Assembly (NCBI GenBank): GCA_023663365.1
Contig: JAMPHP010000006.1
Span: 1 to 64,000 of the forward strand
DNA length: 64,000 bases
Origin: Muribaculaceae bacterium
Lineage (GTDB): Bacteria > Bacteroidota > Bacteroidia > Bacteroidales > Muribaculaceae
Direction of reading: 5' to 3'
In this document: positions 51,325 through 59,989 of the stretch, one piece after another
Numbering within the stretch: position 1 is the first letter of the stretch
Layout of the letters: every line of letters starts with the position of its first letter
Notes under the pieces: model-generated
Database searches by the model: none
Told to the model about the DNA's origin: nothing
Seen by the model: the letters and a program-made list of their open reading frames with translations, nothing else
Translations under genes and position numbers: made by a program

Positions 51325-52560
51325 TCAGCACTTGTCGAGAGCCTCGGTGATGGCTTTGCGGTCGAGGTGCTGGCCGATGAACACGAGCTTCACCATGCGG
51401 TCGCCGTAAGTGTCGTCCCAGTCGCGGGCAAGTCCGGGCTCCTGCTCCATGAGCACTGCCAACTCCTCTTCGGGTGCCGTGGCATACCAGTAGCCGGCTT
51501 CGGTGAGCTTCTTCTGCACACCTGCCTGCTCGAAGAGATACGACATGTCGGGGTTGTGCTTGAAGTAAAGCACTCCCTTGGTGCGGATCACGTTGGCAGG
51601 CCATTGCGAAGCAATGTAGCGGTCGAATTTATTGATGTCGAAGCCGGGGCGGCGGTAGTACACGAAAGTCTGTATGCCGTATTCCTCAGCCTCGCCCTCG
51701 CCGTGATGGTGGTGGTGGCAGTGGCCACAGTGGCAGTCGGCTCCGTGCTCATGTTCGTGATGATGCTCATGCTCGTGTTCGTGATGATGCTCATGCTCGT
51801 CATCATCATCTTCTTCTTCTGCATGGCCTTCGATAGCCTCAATCCAGGCTGCCGATGTGGCCACACGCTCGAAGTTGAAGAGCCCGGTGTTGAGCAGGCG
51901 AGAGAGCTCCACGTCGCAGTAGTCGCACTCTATGATTTCAGCCTTGGGCTGGATGGCGCGGATGATGGCGCGGATGCGGCCGGCCTCCTCGGCGCTCACC
52001 TCCGAAATCTTGTTGAGCAGGATGATATTGCAGAACTCGATCTGCTCTATCACAAGCCGTTCGAGATCCTCGTCGCCGAGTTTCTTCTTCTGCAGGCCCT
52101 CGCCGCATGCAAATTCCGACTTGAGCCTGAGGGCATCCACCACGGTGGCTATGCAGTCGAGCCGCGGGATGCCGCCGCGGGTGTAGCGGCTCTCCATGTT
52201 GGGTATCGAGCAGATAGTCTGGGCGATAGGTGCGGGCTCGCAGATGCCGCTGGCTTCGATCACGATATAGTCGAAGTCGCCTGTGGCGATGAGGTCGGCA
52301 AGCTGCTCCACAAGATCCATCTTCAGCGTGCAGCAGATGCAGCCGTTCTGCAGGGCAACCAGATCGTCGCCGTCCTGCTGCCCCACGATACCACCCTTGC
52401 GGATGAGCGAGGCATCGATATTTACCTCGCCGATATCGTTCACAATCACAGCGAAGCGTATGCCGCGCTCGTTGGTGAGAATACGGTTGAGGAGGGTAGT
52501 CTTGCCGCTGCCCAGATAGCCGGTGAGCAGAAGCACGGGTATATCTTTCTTCTTTGTCAT
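51325..52560 (-). CDS. CobW/G3E family GTPase with His-rich segment
   Basis: 411 aa. GTPase motifs: Walker A 'LTGYLGSGKTTLLN', the metal-binding CxCC in 'NGCICCTLKMDLVEQL', and 'ILLNKISEVSAEE' (NKxD-like). An inserted segment at about residues 252-292 is dense in His, Asp and Glu, with 'CHCGHCHHHHH'. The C-terminal CobW_C domain follows. Such proteins act as zinc (or other metal) chaperones delivering metal to client enzymes. No Zur box was recognised. It is followed by a short gap before the SDR operon on the same strand. Confidence 0.92.
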   Translation of the reverse strand: MTKKKDIPVLLLTGYLGSGKTTLLNRILTNERGIRFAVIVNDIGEVNIDASLIRKGGIVGQQDGDDLVALQNGCICCTLKMDLVEQLADLIATGDFDYIVIEASGICEPAPIAQTICSIPNMESRYTRGGIPRLDCIATVVDALRLKSEFACGEGLQKKKLGDEDLERLVIEQIEFCNIILLNKISEVSAEEAGRIRAIIRAIQPKAEIIECDYCDVELSRLLNTGLFNFERVATSAAWIEAIEGHAEEEDDDDEHEHHHEHEHEHHHEHEHGADCHCGHCHHHHHGEGEAEEYGIQTFVYYRRPGFDINKFDRYIASQWPANVIRTKGVLYFKHNPDMSYLFEQAGVQKKLTEAGYWYATAPEEELAVLMEQEPGLARDWDDTYGDRMVKLVFIGQHLDRKAITEALDKC

Positions 52561-52604
52561 ATATTTTTCTGATTAGGAGTCGAAAAACTCATATCTTAGT
52601 TGGT

Positions 52605-52650
52605 TCCTGAGTCAAAAGACTCATAACTCATATCTCATAACTCATAACTT
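52605..52650. repeat. short tandem ACTCATA-type repeat
   Basis: Units of 'ACTCATAACTCATATCTC' type, reaching the SDR stop codon. Comparable in placement with the AT repeat at 11729-11774. Confidence 0.6.
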
Positions 52651-53413
52651 ACTTCGCCACCAGGCCGCCGTCGATAAGGTAGTGGCCGCCTGTGCAGAAC
52701 GACGACTTATCCGAGGCGAGGAAGAGCACCATCTCGGCCACCTCCTCGGGAGTGCCTGCATGGCCGCGGGCAAAGAGAGCGTTCTCCTCCTCCCAATATT
52801 CGTCGACAGTCTTGTTGTCGATGGCCGAGAAGCGCTCGAAGAGCTTGTCGACCAGAGGAGTGTGGATGGTTCCGGCGCAGATGGCGTTGACGCGCACACC
52901 TTTGGGGCCGAGGTCTATGCTCAAGCTGCGCGTGATCTGCCCCAGCGCACCCTTGGTGAGCCCATAGCCGAAGCTGTGAGCCTTGCCCACAAACACCTGG
53001 TCGGAAGCATTGATTACCACCGAGCCGCCACCGCCGGCTATGATGTGGGGCACGGCCTCGCGCAGTGTGTTCACCGTGCCGTAGATATTGGTGTCGATCA
53101 TCAGGTCGAGCTCCTCGTCGCTGATGTCGAGCAGAGTGTTGCGGCGGTGTATGCCCGCGTTGGCAAACACACTGTCGAGCCCGCCGAAGCGCTCAACCGT
53201 AGCTTCTATAGCACGATGGATGTCGGAGCGGCTGCGGGTGTTACCCTCGGTGAAAAGCAGGCGATTACCGGCCGAGGCCAACTCAAGGCACAGCGACTCG
53301 GCCTCGGCAGTATTGATGTCCATAAAACCGACCTGCCAACCCTCGGCTATAAATTTGCGCACACATGCGGCTCCGATACCGGTGGAGCCCCCGGTGATAA
53401 ATATCGTTTTCAT
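52649..53413 (-). CDS. SDR family oxidoreductase
   Basis: 254 aa, classical short-chain dehydrogenase. Cofactor motif 'ITGGSTGIGAACV', 'FANAGIHRR' (NAG), Ser in 'VVINASDQVF' and the YxxxK pair in 'FGYGLTKGALGQ'. It ends with 'CTGGHYLIDGG', usual for the family. NAD(P)-dependent; the substrate is not determinable. Upstream is a 388-base gap before the TIR gene. Confidence 0.92.
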   Translation of the reverse strand: MKTIFITGGSTGIGAACVRKFIAEGWQVGFMDINTAEAESLCLELASAGNRLLFTEGNTRSRSDIHRAIEATVERFGGLDSVFANAGIHRRNTLLDISDEELDLMIDTNIYGTVNTLREAVPHIIAGGGGSVVINASDQVFVGKAHSFGYGLTKGALGQITRSLSIDLGPKGVRVNAICAGTIHTPLVDKLFERFSAIDNKTVDEYWEEENALFARGHAGTPEEVAEMVLFLASDKSSFCTGGHYLIDGGLVAK

Positions 53414-53537
53414 ATCAAAAATCTATACAGCAAAATTACAAAAATTGTTTGGATGAGGCAATGCTAAGGAGGATTGATATATTCAAACAATCTGTTGGCC
53501 GAAATACCGAGAATTGGGGGCGGTATACGTATAGTCA

Positions 53538-53582
53538 GCATCTTGAGAATTTGCAGCAAGCTGCTGCAAATTCTCAAGATGC
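53538..53582. repeat. perfect 45-bp palindrome
   Basis: Two 21-base arms, exact reverse complements (GCATCTTGAGAATTTGC... and ...GCAAATTCTCAAGATGC), around a 3-base AGC loop. It lies in the AT-rich 388-base gap 53414-53801, where I see no convincing gene, only short overlapping open frames. Confidence 0.85.
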
Positions 53583-53748
53583 AAGTCATCAACAGAGTGT
53601 AGAAGATTTCATGCTTGAGATATTCTCTATGCCTTGGGATCATCAATGCGGGTCGACTATGAATAAAATATACGCCTCCTTTTCGACTGGTGGTTAGCAT
53701 ATTCCATGTTGTTTTGATAGCATCGAAAACAGCTCGGCCTATAGTCTC

Positions 53749-53780
53749 GTTGCTTTTCTCGCGATTTCTCATTACTTTTG
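53749..53780 (+). promoter_or_regulatory. promoter of the TIR gene
   Basis: GTTG at 53749-53752, a 20-base spacer and TACTTTTG at 53773-53780, 21 bases before the ATG. Confidence 0.5.
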
Positions 53781-53801
53781 TAAGCAACATATACTCTCGA
53801 C

Positions 53802-55013
53802 ATGGAAAGTGCTTACATATCATATACCGAGCCGGACTTTAAGCTCGCCAAGGAAGTCGCGGCTGAGGTCTCACGCTGTGGCCTGAGAGCCTTTGTGAGC
53901 CTCGACGATTTCGTTGAAGGCGAAAAATTGGCGTTGGCGCGGGCCCGGAAGTTGAAGGACTCCGACGATGTGGTGTTCATTGCAAGCGAGCAGTCGCTCA
54001 ACTCGCAGTGGTGCCGACGGGAGCTCGATTTTGCACGGAAGTTAGGGCGGCGGATAATCTCTGTCGGCGCATCGCAGGGTATATTTGCCACAGAAGCGTT
54101 CAGGAGCTCGATAGTGGCGTCCTTCCCCGCACTGGCGTGGGACGGCGAGGGCAAGGCCAAGCTGCGCGCTTTGCTGCGAAGTGGCGTTGCCGATGCCGCA
54201 CCGGCGCCTATGCTGCCACTGCCGTCGCCGGCTGTAGGTGCGGCCGCAGGTGCTCCGGGCTCCACGGTGTTGTCGGCAATGGCTGCCTTCCTGCATCTGG
54301 CCAAGCGGAAAGTACGCATCAAATTGGTGGCCAATAAGGACTGCACCGTGCTTGCCGACAATAAGCCGATAGCTCAGCTTAGGGCGAAGGAAGTGGCGTA
54401 TATAAAGCTCGCAAAAGGGCAGTACTACCTTTTGTTCAAGCCTCTCGACGCTAAGATTAAGGAAAAAAGCATGGCACTGCGGGTAGAAAAGAATGATGAG
54501 CTCATCTGCATCAATTTTCCCGAGCCCGCGATTGATGTGAGAAAGACAATAAAGTGCTTTATTGCAGGCTCAACCAAGCTCGAGGCAGAGCGCGACGCCC
54601 TGCGGGCCGGCATTGCCCGCACACACAATGCGTGGCGAAGCAAAAACTGTGAGATACTATCCTATACCTACGAAGACTTTGTGCGCACGGTGGTCGATGG
54701 CGGCCATCAGAGCAAATACGATGAATTTATCGAGAATGAGGCCACAATAGCTGTATTTATCATCAGCGGAGAAATCGGCGAGTTTACGCTCGTTGAGTTT
54801 GACAAAGCCATGGCCGCCTTTACCGGCGCGAAGCATCCTCAGATATTGGTATTCAATGACCTCAATGCCCCTGTGCACGAGCAGTCGGAAAAGCTCAAAG
54901 CCAAGGTGACCGCACAGCAGCAGTACTGGGCCGACTACGACTCCCTCTCCGCACTCAAGCTCCAGTTTATGCACACCCTCGACTGGCTCCTCATCGACAT
55001 GTACTTCAAATAA
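53802..55013 (+). CDS. TIR-domain protein with C-terminal DUF4062-like domain
   Basis: 403 aa, no signal or membrane segment. The N-terminal TIR domain (about 1-125) has 'AYISYTEPDFKLAKEVA', 'RAFVSLDDFVEGE' and the catalytic-type Glu74 in 'NSQWCRRELDFA', the position used by NAD-cleaving TIRs. An alanine/proline-rich linker follows (about 130-160). Next is a PEGA-like small beta domain (about 170-245, 'KLAKGQYYLLFKPLDAKI'). The C-terminal domain (about 250-400) starts 'KCFIAGSTKLEAERDAL', like DUF4062/TIR-like effector or sensor domains. The AlbA-type gene follows after 26 bases. A defence role through NAD depletion is a reasonable inference. Confidence 0.8.
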   Translation: MESAYISYTEPDFKLAKEVAAEVSRCGLRAFVSLDDFVEGEKLALARARKLKDSDDVVFIASEQSLNSQWCRRELDFARKLGRRIISVGASQGIFATEAFRSSIVASFPALAWDGEGKAKLRALLRSGVADAAPAPMLPLPSPAVGAAAGAPGSTVLSAMAAFLHLAKRKVRIKLVANKDCTVLADNKPIAQLRAKEVAYIKLAKGQYYLLFKPLDAKIKEKSMALRVEKNDELICINFPEPAIDVRKTIKCFIAGSTKLEAERDALRAGIARTHNAWRSKNCEILSYTYEDFVRTVVDGGHQSKYDEFIENEATIAVFIISGEIGEFTLVEFDKAMAAFTGAKHPQILVFNDLNAPVHEQSEKLKAKVTAQQQYWADYDSLSALKLQFMHTLDWLLIDMYFK

Positions 55014-55027
55014 AGACTATCTTTCGT

Positions 55028-55035
55028 TATTTTTG
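55028..55035 (+). promoter_or_regulatory. -7 box directly before the AlbA-type gene
   Basis: TATTTTTG, 4 bases before the ATG at 55040. It would give a leaderless transcript independent of the TIR gene. No -33 TTTG is seen. Confidence 0.35.
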
Positions 55036-55039
55036 CCGT

Positions 55040-56431
55040 ATGAATCAAGAGAACCAGAACATAGAGCATAAGCGCATCTGGAAAGATGAGTATCTGAAAT
55101 GGGTATCGGGTTTTGCCAATGCCCATGGCGGTAAGATATACATCGGCATTGATGATAATCTGACAGTCGTCGGTGTTGATGACCTTCATCAGCAGATGGA
55201 GGATTTGCCCAACAAGATTATCAACAATACAGGCGTATTCCCGGAAACTAATCATCTTACCATTGATGGCAAGGATGTGATTGAAATTATCATTGAGCCC
55301 TCAATGATGCCAATATCATATCGCGGAGTTTATTACTACCGTAGCGGAGCTACTAAACAGGAGCTTCGCGGAACTGCTCTTCATCAGTTTCTCCTGAAGA
55401 AGATGGGGCTAAATTGGGAGGATATGCCTTGTGATGGTACAACTTTGGACGATATTGATGATAATGCCATCAATTACTTTTTGACTCACGCGATAGATGA
55501 GGGTAGGTTAGATCCTGAACGCCGCAATTCGACCAAAGAGGAAGTGCTTGCAAACTTGGGGCTCATCAAGGATGGCATACCGACTAATGGCGCGTTGTTA
55601 TTGTTTGGCAAGCATCCTCAGCGTGTATTTGTCACCTCCAGTTTCAAGATAGGACGCTTTGGTGCCGATGATTCCGATTTGTTGAATCAAGATATGATTT
55701 CGGGCAATCTTATACAGATGACCGACAAGATAATACAGGTGCTTAGTGACAAGTATCTTATTCGTCCGATTCATTACGAAGGGTTGCAGCGCAAAGAGCC
55801 GTTGGAGATACCTTTGGATGCACTGCGAGAGATAATATTCAATAGCATTGTGCATAAGCTCCAGATTGGTACATGGAATCAGATGAGCATCTATGACGAC
55901 CACATCCAATTGTGGAATGAGGGGCCTCTTCCCGAAGACTACACAGTTGAGTCTCTTATGTGCAAGCATATCTCAAAGGCACGCAATCCGAAGATTGCGC
56001 ATGTGTTCTTCCTTGCAGGATTCATAGAGGCTTGGGGGCGTGGTTACGAAAAGATTATGCGTGAGTTTGATAAGGCAAATCTAAAGCACCCCATATTCCG
56101 TGAGGAGTATGGGGGTGTCTCGGCCATTATTCCCCGTGAGATCTTCATGTCGATACGAGGAGGTCGGGACTCTATGGGTGCTGATGATGCTAAAAATGAT
56201 GCTAAAAATGATGCTAAAAATGATGCTAAAAATGATGCTAAAAATATAACTGAGCGGCAAACTAAGATTTTGGAACTAATATCCCAAAATCCCCATATTT
56301 CGCTGGATGCCATAGCGGAAGCAATTGGTGTCAGTTCCCCAACTATCGATAGAGAAATAAAAAAACTCAACAACATGGTCAAGAGAGTAGGTCCTCGTAA
56401 TGGAGGGTATTGGGAGATAGGAGATAATTGA
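55040..56431 (+). CDS. AlbA/Schlafen-type putative ATP-binding transcription regulator
   Basis: 463 aa. The N-terminal Schlafen AlbA_2 domain (about 8-130) has 'EYLKWVSGFANAHGGKIYIG' and 'YYRSGATKQELRG'. Next is the ATP-binding-like C-terminal domain (about 230-370) with 'LREIIFNSIVHKL' and 'FFLAGFIEAWGRGYEKI'. A linker made of five Asn-Asp-Ala-Lys units follows (about 383-402). Last is a winged helix ('NPHISLDAIAEAIGVSSPTI'). Such proteins are often annotated as DNA-binding regulators and are frequent in defence islands. With the TIR gene 26 bases upstream, it may regulate or act with it. Confidence 0.85.
   Translation: MNQENQNIEHKRIWKDEYLKWVSGFANAHGGKIYIGIDDNLTVVGVDDLHQQMEDLPNKIINNTGVFPETNHLTIDGKDVIEIIIEPSMMPISYRGVYYYRSGATKQELRGTALHQFLLKKMGLNWEDMPCDGTTLDDIDDNAINYFLTHAIDEGRLDPERRNSTKEEVLANLGLIKDGIPTNGALLLFGKHPQRVFVTSSFKIGRFGADDSDLLNQDMISGNLIQMTDKIIQVLSDKYLIRPIHYEGLQRKEPLEIPLDALREIIFNSIVHKLQIGTWNQMSIYDDHIQLWNEGPLPEDYTVESLMCKHISKARNPKIAHVFFLAGFIEAWGRGYEKIMREFDKANLKHPIFREEYGGVSAIIPREIFMSIRGGRDSMGADDAKNDAKNDAKNDAKNDAKNITERQTKILELISQNPHISLDAIAEAIGVSSPTIDREIKKLNNMVKRVGPRNGGYWEIGDN
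56186..56245 (+). repeat. 12-bp tandem repeat, five copies
   Basis: GATGCTAAAAAT repeated five times without change, encoding repeated Asp-Ala-Lys-Asn in the linker of the AlbA-type protein. The unit is a multiple of three, so copy changes keep the frame. Confidence 0.95.
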
Positions 56432-56488
56432 ATCGTAAAGATACCCGTATTTATGGTTGATGCGTGCTTATTTTTTATAATCCCGCCA

Positions 56489-56523
56489 CATTTTCGGCTT
56501 GCGCCAATATGCCAACTTCTCCA
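56489..56523. repeat. weak copy of the CGGCTTG-type repeat
   Basis: ATTTTCGGCTTGCGCC then TATGCCAACTTCTCC resembles 7050-7090, with a short internal deletion. It lies in the gap after the AlbA-type gene. The remaining bases to 56720 are AT-rich with nothing else recognised apart from the promoter. Confidence 0.45.
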
Positions 56524-56614
56524 TAGTTATATCAAAAATATTTCGTCTCATTAAATTCAAATGCCCCCTAAGATTTACTTAAAAAATTAAAAACGATGTT
56601 CTTTGGCATGTTTG

Positions 56615-56646
56615 CTTGCGTTTATGGAAATAAAGGTGTAAATTCG
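56615..56646 (+). promoter_or_regulatory. possible promoter of the glycogen operon
   Basis: CTTG at 56615-56618, a 20-base spacer and TAAATTCG at 56639-56646 (one mismatch to TAnnTTTG). The 5' leader would be about 70 bases. Confidence 0.4.
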
Positions 56647-56720
56647 CAAGATAATACATAACTCTCCTGTTTTTCTTCTTACTGATAAGAGACAATACTA
56701 TCATAACCCTAAAATACAAA

Positions 56721-58673
56721 ATGAGTTACCTTAAATTTGATAAGAACTTGCTCATCAACTTGGACCAGTCGCTGCCTAAGGAGATGCTGCGGACCAATCA
56801 AGCCGGTGCATACCACTGCACTACGCTGGTAGGCTGCAACACCCGCAAGCAGCACGGACTGCTGGTGATTCCTATCGAAGGCATGGACTACAAGCAGCAT
56901 GTGCTGCTGTCGAGCCTCGATGAGACGGTCATTCAGCATGGAGCCCCGTTCAACCTGGGTATACATCGCTATCAGGGTGGTGTCTACTCTCCGGCCGGCC
57001 ACAAATACATCCGCGAGTTCGACTGCGAGGATGTGCCCCGCATGACTTACCGCGTGGGCGGTGTGATCCTCACCAAGGAGAAGATTTTTATCAGCCGTGA
57101 AAACCGTATCCTTATACGCTACACTCTCGTCGACGCCCACTCTGCCACCACTCTGCGCTTCAAGCCCTTCCTCGCTTTCCGCGAGGTGAACAGCCTCTGC
57201 GTGGCAAACGACGCCATTAACCGTGCAACCGAGGACGTGCCAAACGGTATCGCCACCTGCCTCTACGACGGCTTCCCGACTCTCTACATGCAGTTCAACC
57301 GGAAAGCTACATGGGTGCCCGAGCCAAACTGGTACAACGGCATCGAATATGTCAAGGACCTCGAGCGTGGCGTTCCCTACTGCGAGGACCTCTGGGTGCC
57401 CGGCTACTTTGAGGTGCCCATCAAGAAAGGTGAGTCGATTATCTTCTCGGCCGGCGTGAGCGAGGTCAATCCCCGCAGCCTCACCAAGATGTACGAGGCT
57501 GAAATCGCGAGCCGAACTCCACGAACCTCTTTCTTCAACTGCCTTAAAAACTCCGCCAAGCAGTTCTACATCCGTCGCGGCGACGGCATGTACCTCATCT
57601 CAGGTTTCCCCTGGGGCGTGGTGCTGGCTCGAAATACTTTCATGGCTCTCCCGGGCCTCACCCTGGCCATCGACCATCGTGCCGACTACGAGGCAATCAT
57701 GGGCACCGCTCTGGATGCCTTGCTCCGCTTCGTGGAAAAAGGCGAAATCTCGCGCAGCATTAAAGGTATAGAGCATCCCGACATCCCCCTCTGGGCTATA
57801 TGGGCCATACAGCAGTATGCCAAGAACGCCGGCACTGAGGCCGCTGGCAAGCTCTACATGGAGCCGGTGGCTAAGCTCATCGACTACGTGCTCTCGGGCG
57901 GACACCCCAACCTCTACGTCGATGCCGACACAGGCCTCCTCTCCACCGACGGGCACGACCGCGCCGTGTCGTGGATGAACTCCATGCTCGGCGGTGCTCC
58001 CGTGGTGCGCCGCACAGGCCGCCTTGTGGAGTTCAACGCTCTGTGGTACAACGCGCTCATGTTTGCAGCCGCTCTTGCCGAAGGCAAGCCCGAAATGGAA
58101 GCCTCACGTGCCAAGTGGCTCGCCGAAGCCGAGAAGATGAAGCTGCCTTTCGTGGATACCTTCCTCAACGAAAGCGGCTATCTCTACGACTTCGTCGACG
58201 GCACTTTCGCCGAGCCATCCGTGCGCCCCAACATGGCCATCGCAATAGGTCTCGACTACTCACCCCTCGACCGTCGCCAGCGCAAAGGCGTGCTCGACGT
58301 GGTCACCCGCGAGCTCCTTACGCCCAAGGGACTGCGCACACTCTCGCCCAAGAGCTACGGCTACCGTCCCAACTACCTCGGCAGCCCCGATGAGCGCGAG
58401 TTTGCCATGCACAACGGCCCTGCGCGCCCATGGCTCATTGGCTTCTATGCCGATGCCTACCTCCGGGTGTTCGGCCTCAGCGGCGTAGGATACATCGACC
58501 GTATGCTCATCGGCTTCGAGGATGAGATGGCGCAAGGCTGCATTGGCTCCCTCTCGCAGCTCTACGACGGCAACCCGCCCTACACAGGCCGTGGTGCAGT
58601 GTCGCACGCCACAAACGTGGCCGAAGTGCTGCGCACATACCGCGCACTCAAGAGGCTCGACGTGAACAATTGA
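56721..58673 (+). CDS. glycogen debranching enzyme (amylo-alpha-1,6-glucosidase)
   Basis: 650 aa, no signal peptide. The N-terminal beta-sandwich domain of bacterial GDE (about 15-230, 'FDCEDVPRMTYRVGGVILTKE') precedes a GDE_C (alpha/alpha-barrel, about 280-645) domain with 'ISGFPWGVVLARNTFMALPG' and 'DGHDRAVSWMNSM'. It removes alpha-1,6 branches from glycogen. It heads an operon with glycogen synthase and GH57, the usual Bacteroides storage-glycan set; the gap to the next gene is 40 bases. Confidence 0.92.
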   Translation: MSYLKFDKNLLINLDQSLPKEMLRTNQAGAYHCTTLVGCNTRKQHGLLVIPIEGMDYKQHVLLSSLDETVIQHGAPFNLGIHRYQGGVYSPAGHKYIREFDCEDVPRMTYRVGGVILTKEKIFISRENRILIRYTLVDAHSATTLRFKPFLAFREVNSLCVANDAINRATEDVPNGIATCLYDGFPTLYMQFNRKATWVPEPNWYNGIEYVKDLERGVPYCEDLWVPGYFEVPIKKGESIIFSAGVSEVNPRSLTKMYEAEIASRTPRTSFFNCLKNSAKQFYIRRGDGMYLISGFPWGVVLARNTFMALPGLTLAIDHRADYEAIMGTALDALLRFVEKGEISRSIKGIEHPDIPLWAIWAIQQYAKNAGTEAAGKLYMEPVAKLIDYVLSGGHPNLYVDADTGLLSTDGHDRAVSWMNSMLGGAPVVRRTGRLVEFNALWYNALMFAAALAEGKPEMEASRAKWLAEAEKMKLPFVDTFLNESGYLYDFVDGTFAEPSVRPNMAIAIGLDYSPLDRRQRKGVLDVVTRELLTPKGLRTLSPKSYGYRPNYLGSPDEREFAMHNGPARPWLIGFYADAYLRVFGLSGVGYIDRMLIGFEDEMAQGCIGSLSQLYDGNPPYTGRGAVSHATNVAEVLRTYRALKRLDVNN

Positions 58674-58713
58674 TCTTAAATTCCCGATTCGTTCAATCTT
58701 ATAACAACACTTT

Positions 58714-59976
58714 ATGAAAGCACTAATGTTCGGTTGGGAGTTTCCCCCTCACATCCTCGGTGGCCTCGGCACGGCGAGCTACGGCCTCACCCGCGGCATG
58801 TGGGAGTGCGGCGACATGGATATCACCTTCGTAATTCCCAAGCCTTTCGGCGACGAAGACCGCAGCTTCGCAAATATAATCGGCACTTCGCAGGTGCCCG
58901 TGGCGTGGCGCGATGTGAGCCGCGACTATGTGGAGGCACGCATAGGCAAGGTCATGGACCCCGACCTCTACTTCCGTCTCCGCGACCATATATATGCCGA
59001 CTTCAACTACATGCGCACCAACGACCTGGGCTGCATCGAGTTCTCCGGCAAATATCCCGACAATCTCCTGGAGGAAATCAACAATTACTCCATCACAGCC
59101 GGTGTGATAGCACGCACCATCGACTTCGACATCATCCATAGCCACGACTGGCTCACCTACCCCGCAGGCATACACGCCAAGCAGGTCACCGGAAAGCCGC
59201 TGGTGGTGCACGTGCACGCTACCGAGTACGACCGCTCACGCGGTAAACCCAACCCCACGGTCTACGGCATCGAGCGCGACGGCATGACTCATGCCGACCA
59301 CATAATCACGGTGAGCAACCTCACCCGTCAGACCGTGATTGACCACTATGGCATCGACCCCGCAAAAGTCACCACCGTCCACAATGCCGTGGTGCCCTTG
59401 AGCCGCGACCTCCTCGAAATCGAGATGCCACGCTCCACAAAAGAGAAGGTTGTCACCTTCCTTGGCCGTATCACCATGCAGAAAGGCCCCGAGTACTTCG
59501 TGGAAGCTGCCGCAAAGGTGCTCCGCAATTGCTCCAATGTCCGCTTCGTGATGGCCGGCTCGGGCGATATGATGGATAAGATGATTCAGCTTGCCGCCGA
59601 GCGTGGTATTGCCGACCGATTCCACTTCCCCGGCTTCCAGAAAGGCCGCCAGGTCTACGAGATGCTGAAGGCCTCCGATGTCTACATCATGCCTTCGGTG
59701 TCGGAGCCATTCGGCATATCGCCCCTTGAGGCCATGCAGATGGGCGTTCCTTCCATCATCTCGAAGCAGAGCGGCTGCGCCGAAATCCTCACAAACGTAA
59801 TCAAGACCGACTATTGGGACATCGACGCCATGGCTGATGCTATCCATGCAATCATAAGCTACCCCGCACTCTACAAGCAGCTCCGCGAGGACGGCCTCGA
59901 AGAGGTGGCGCAGATCACATGGGACAAAGCCGGCCGCAAGGTCATTGACATTTATAATAAAGTACTTGGTCGATAA
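58714..59976 (+). CDS. glycogen synthase-type glycosyltransferase
   Basis: 420 aa, GT-B fold. N-terminal 'MFGWEFPPHILGGLGTA' carries the glycine-rich donor-side motif; 'DIIHSHDWLTYPAGIHA', 'HVHATEYDRSRG' and 'HADHIITVSNLTR' are typical of GT4/GT5-like synthases. The ExxxxxxxE motif appears in 'VSEPFGISPLEAM'. It makes alpha-1,4-glucan from a nucleotide sugar. It is flanked by debranching enzyme and GH57, supporting a glycogen role. The downstream GH57 start lies 13 bases past the stop. Confidence 0.9.
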   Translation: MKALMFGWEFPPHILGGLGTASYGLTRGMWECGDMDITFVIPKPFGDEDRSFANIIGTSQVPVAWRDVSRDYVEARIGKVMDPDLYFRLRDHIYADFNYMRTNDLGCIEFSGKYPDNLLEEINNYSITAGVIARTIDFDIIHSHDWLTYPAGIHAKQVTGKPLVVHVHATEYDRSRGKPNPTVYGIERDGMTHADHIITVSNLTRQTVIDHYGIDPAKVTTVHNAVVPLSRDLLEIEMPRSTKEKVVTFLGRITMQKGPEYFVEAAAKVLRNCSNVRFVMAGSGDMMDKMIQLAAERGIADRFHFPGFQKGRQVYEMLKASDVYIMPSVSEPFGISPLEAMQMGVPSIISKQSGCAEILTNVIKTDYWDIDAMADAIHAIISYPALYKQLREDGLEEVAQITWDKAGRKVIDIYNKVLGR

Positions 59977-59989
59977 ACTATCACACATC

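Noticed and set aside
53449-53823. Short open frames on both strands around the palindrome (82 and 119 aa)
   Set aside because: They read through the perfect palindrome, overlap each other or the TIR start, and match no family; I could not support a transposase remnant.
56186-56245. Possible CRISPR array
   Set aside because: Twelve-base units without spacers inside a coding frame; a simple tandem repeat. No CRISPR array or cas gene was found in the window.
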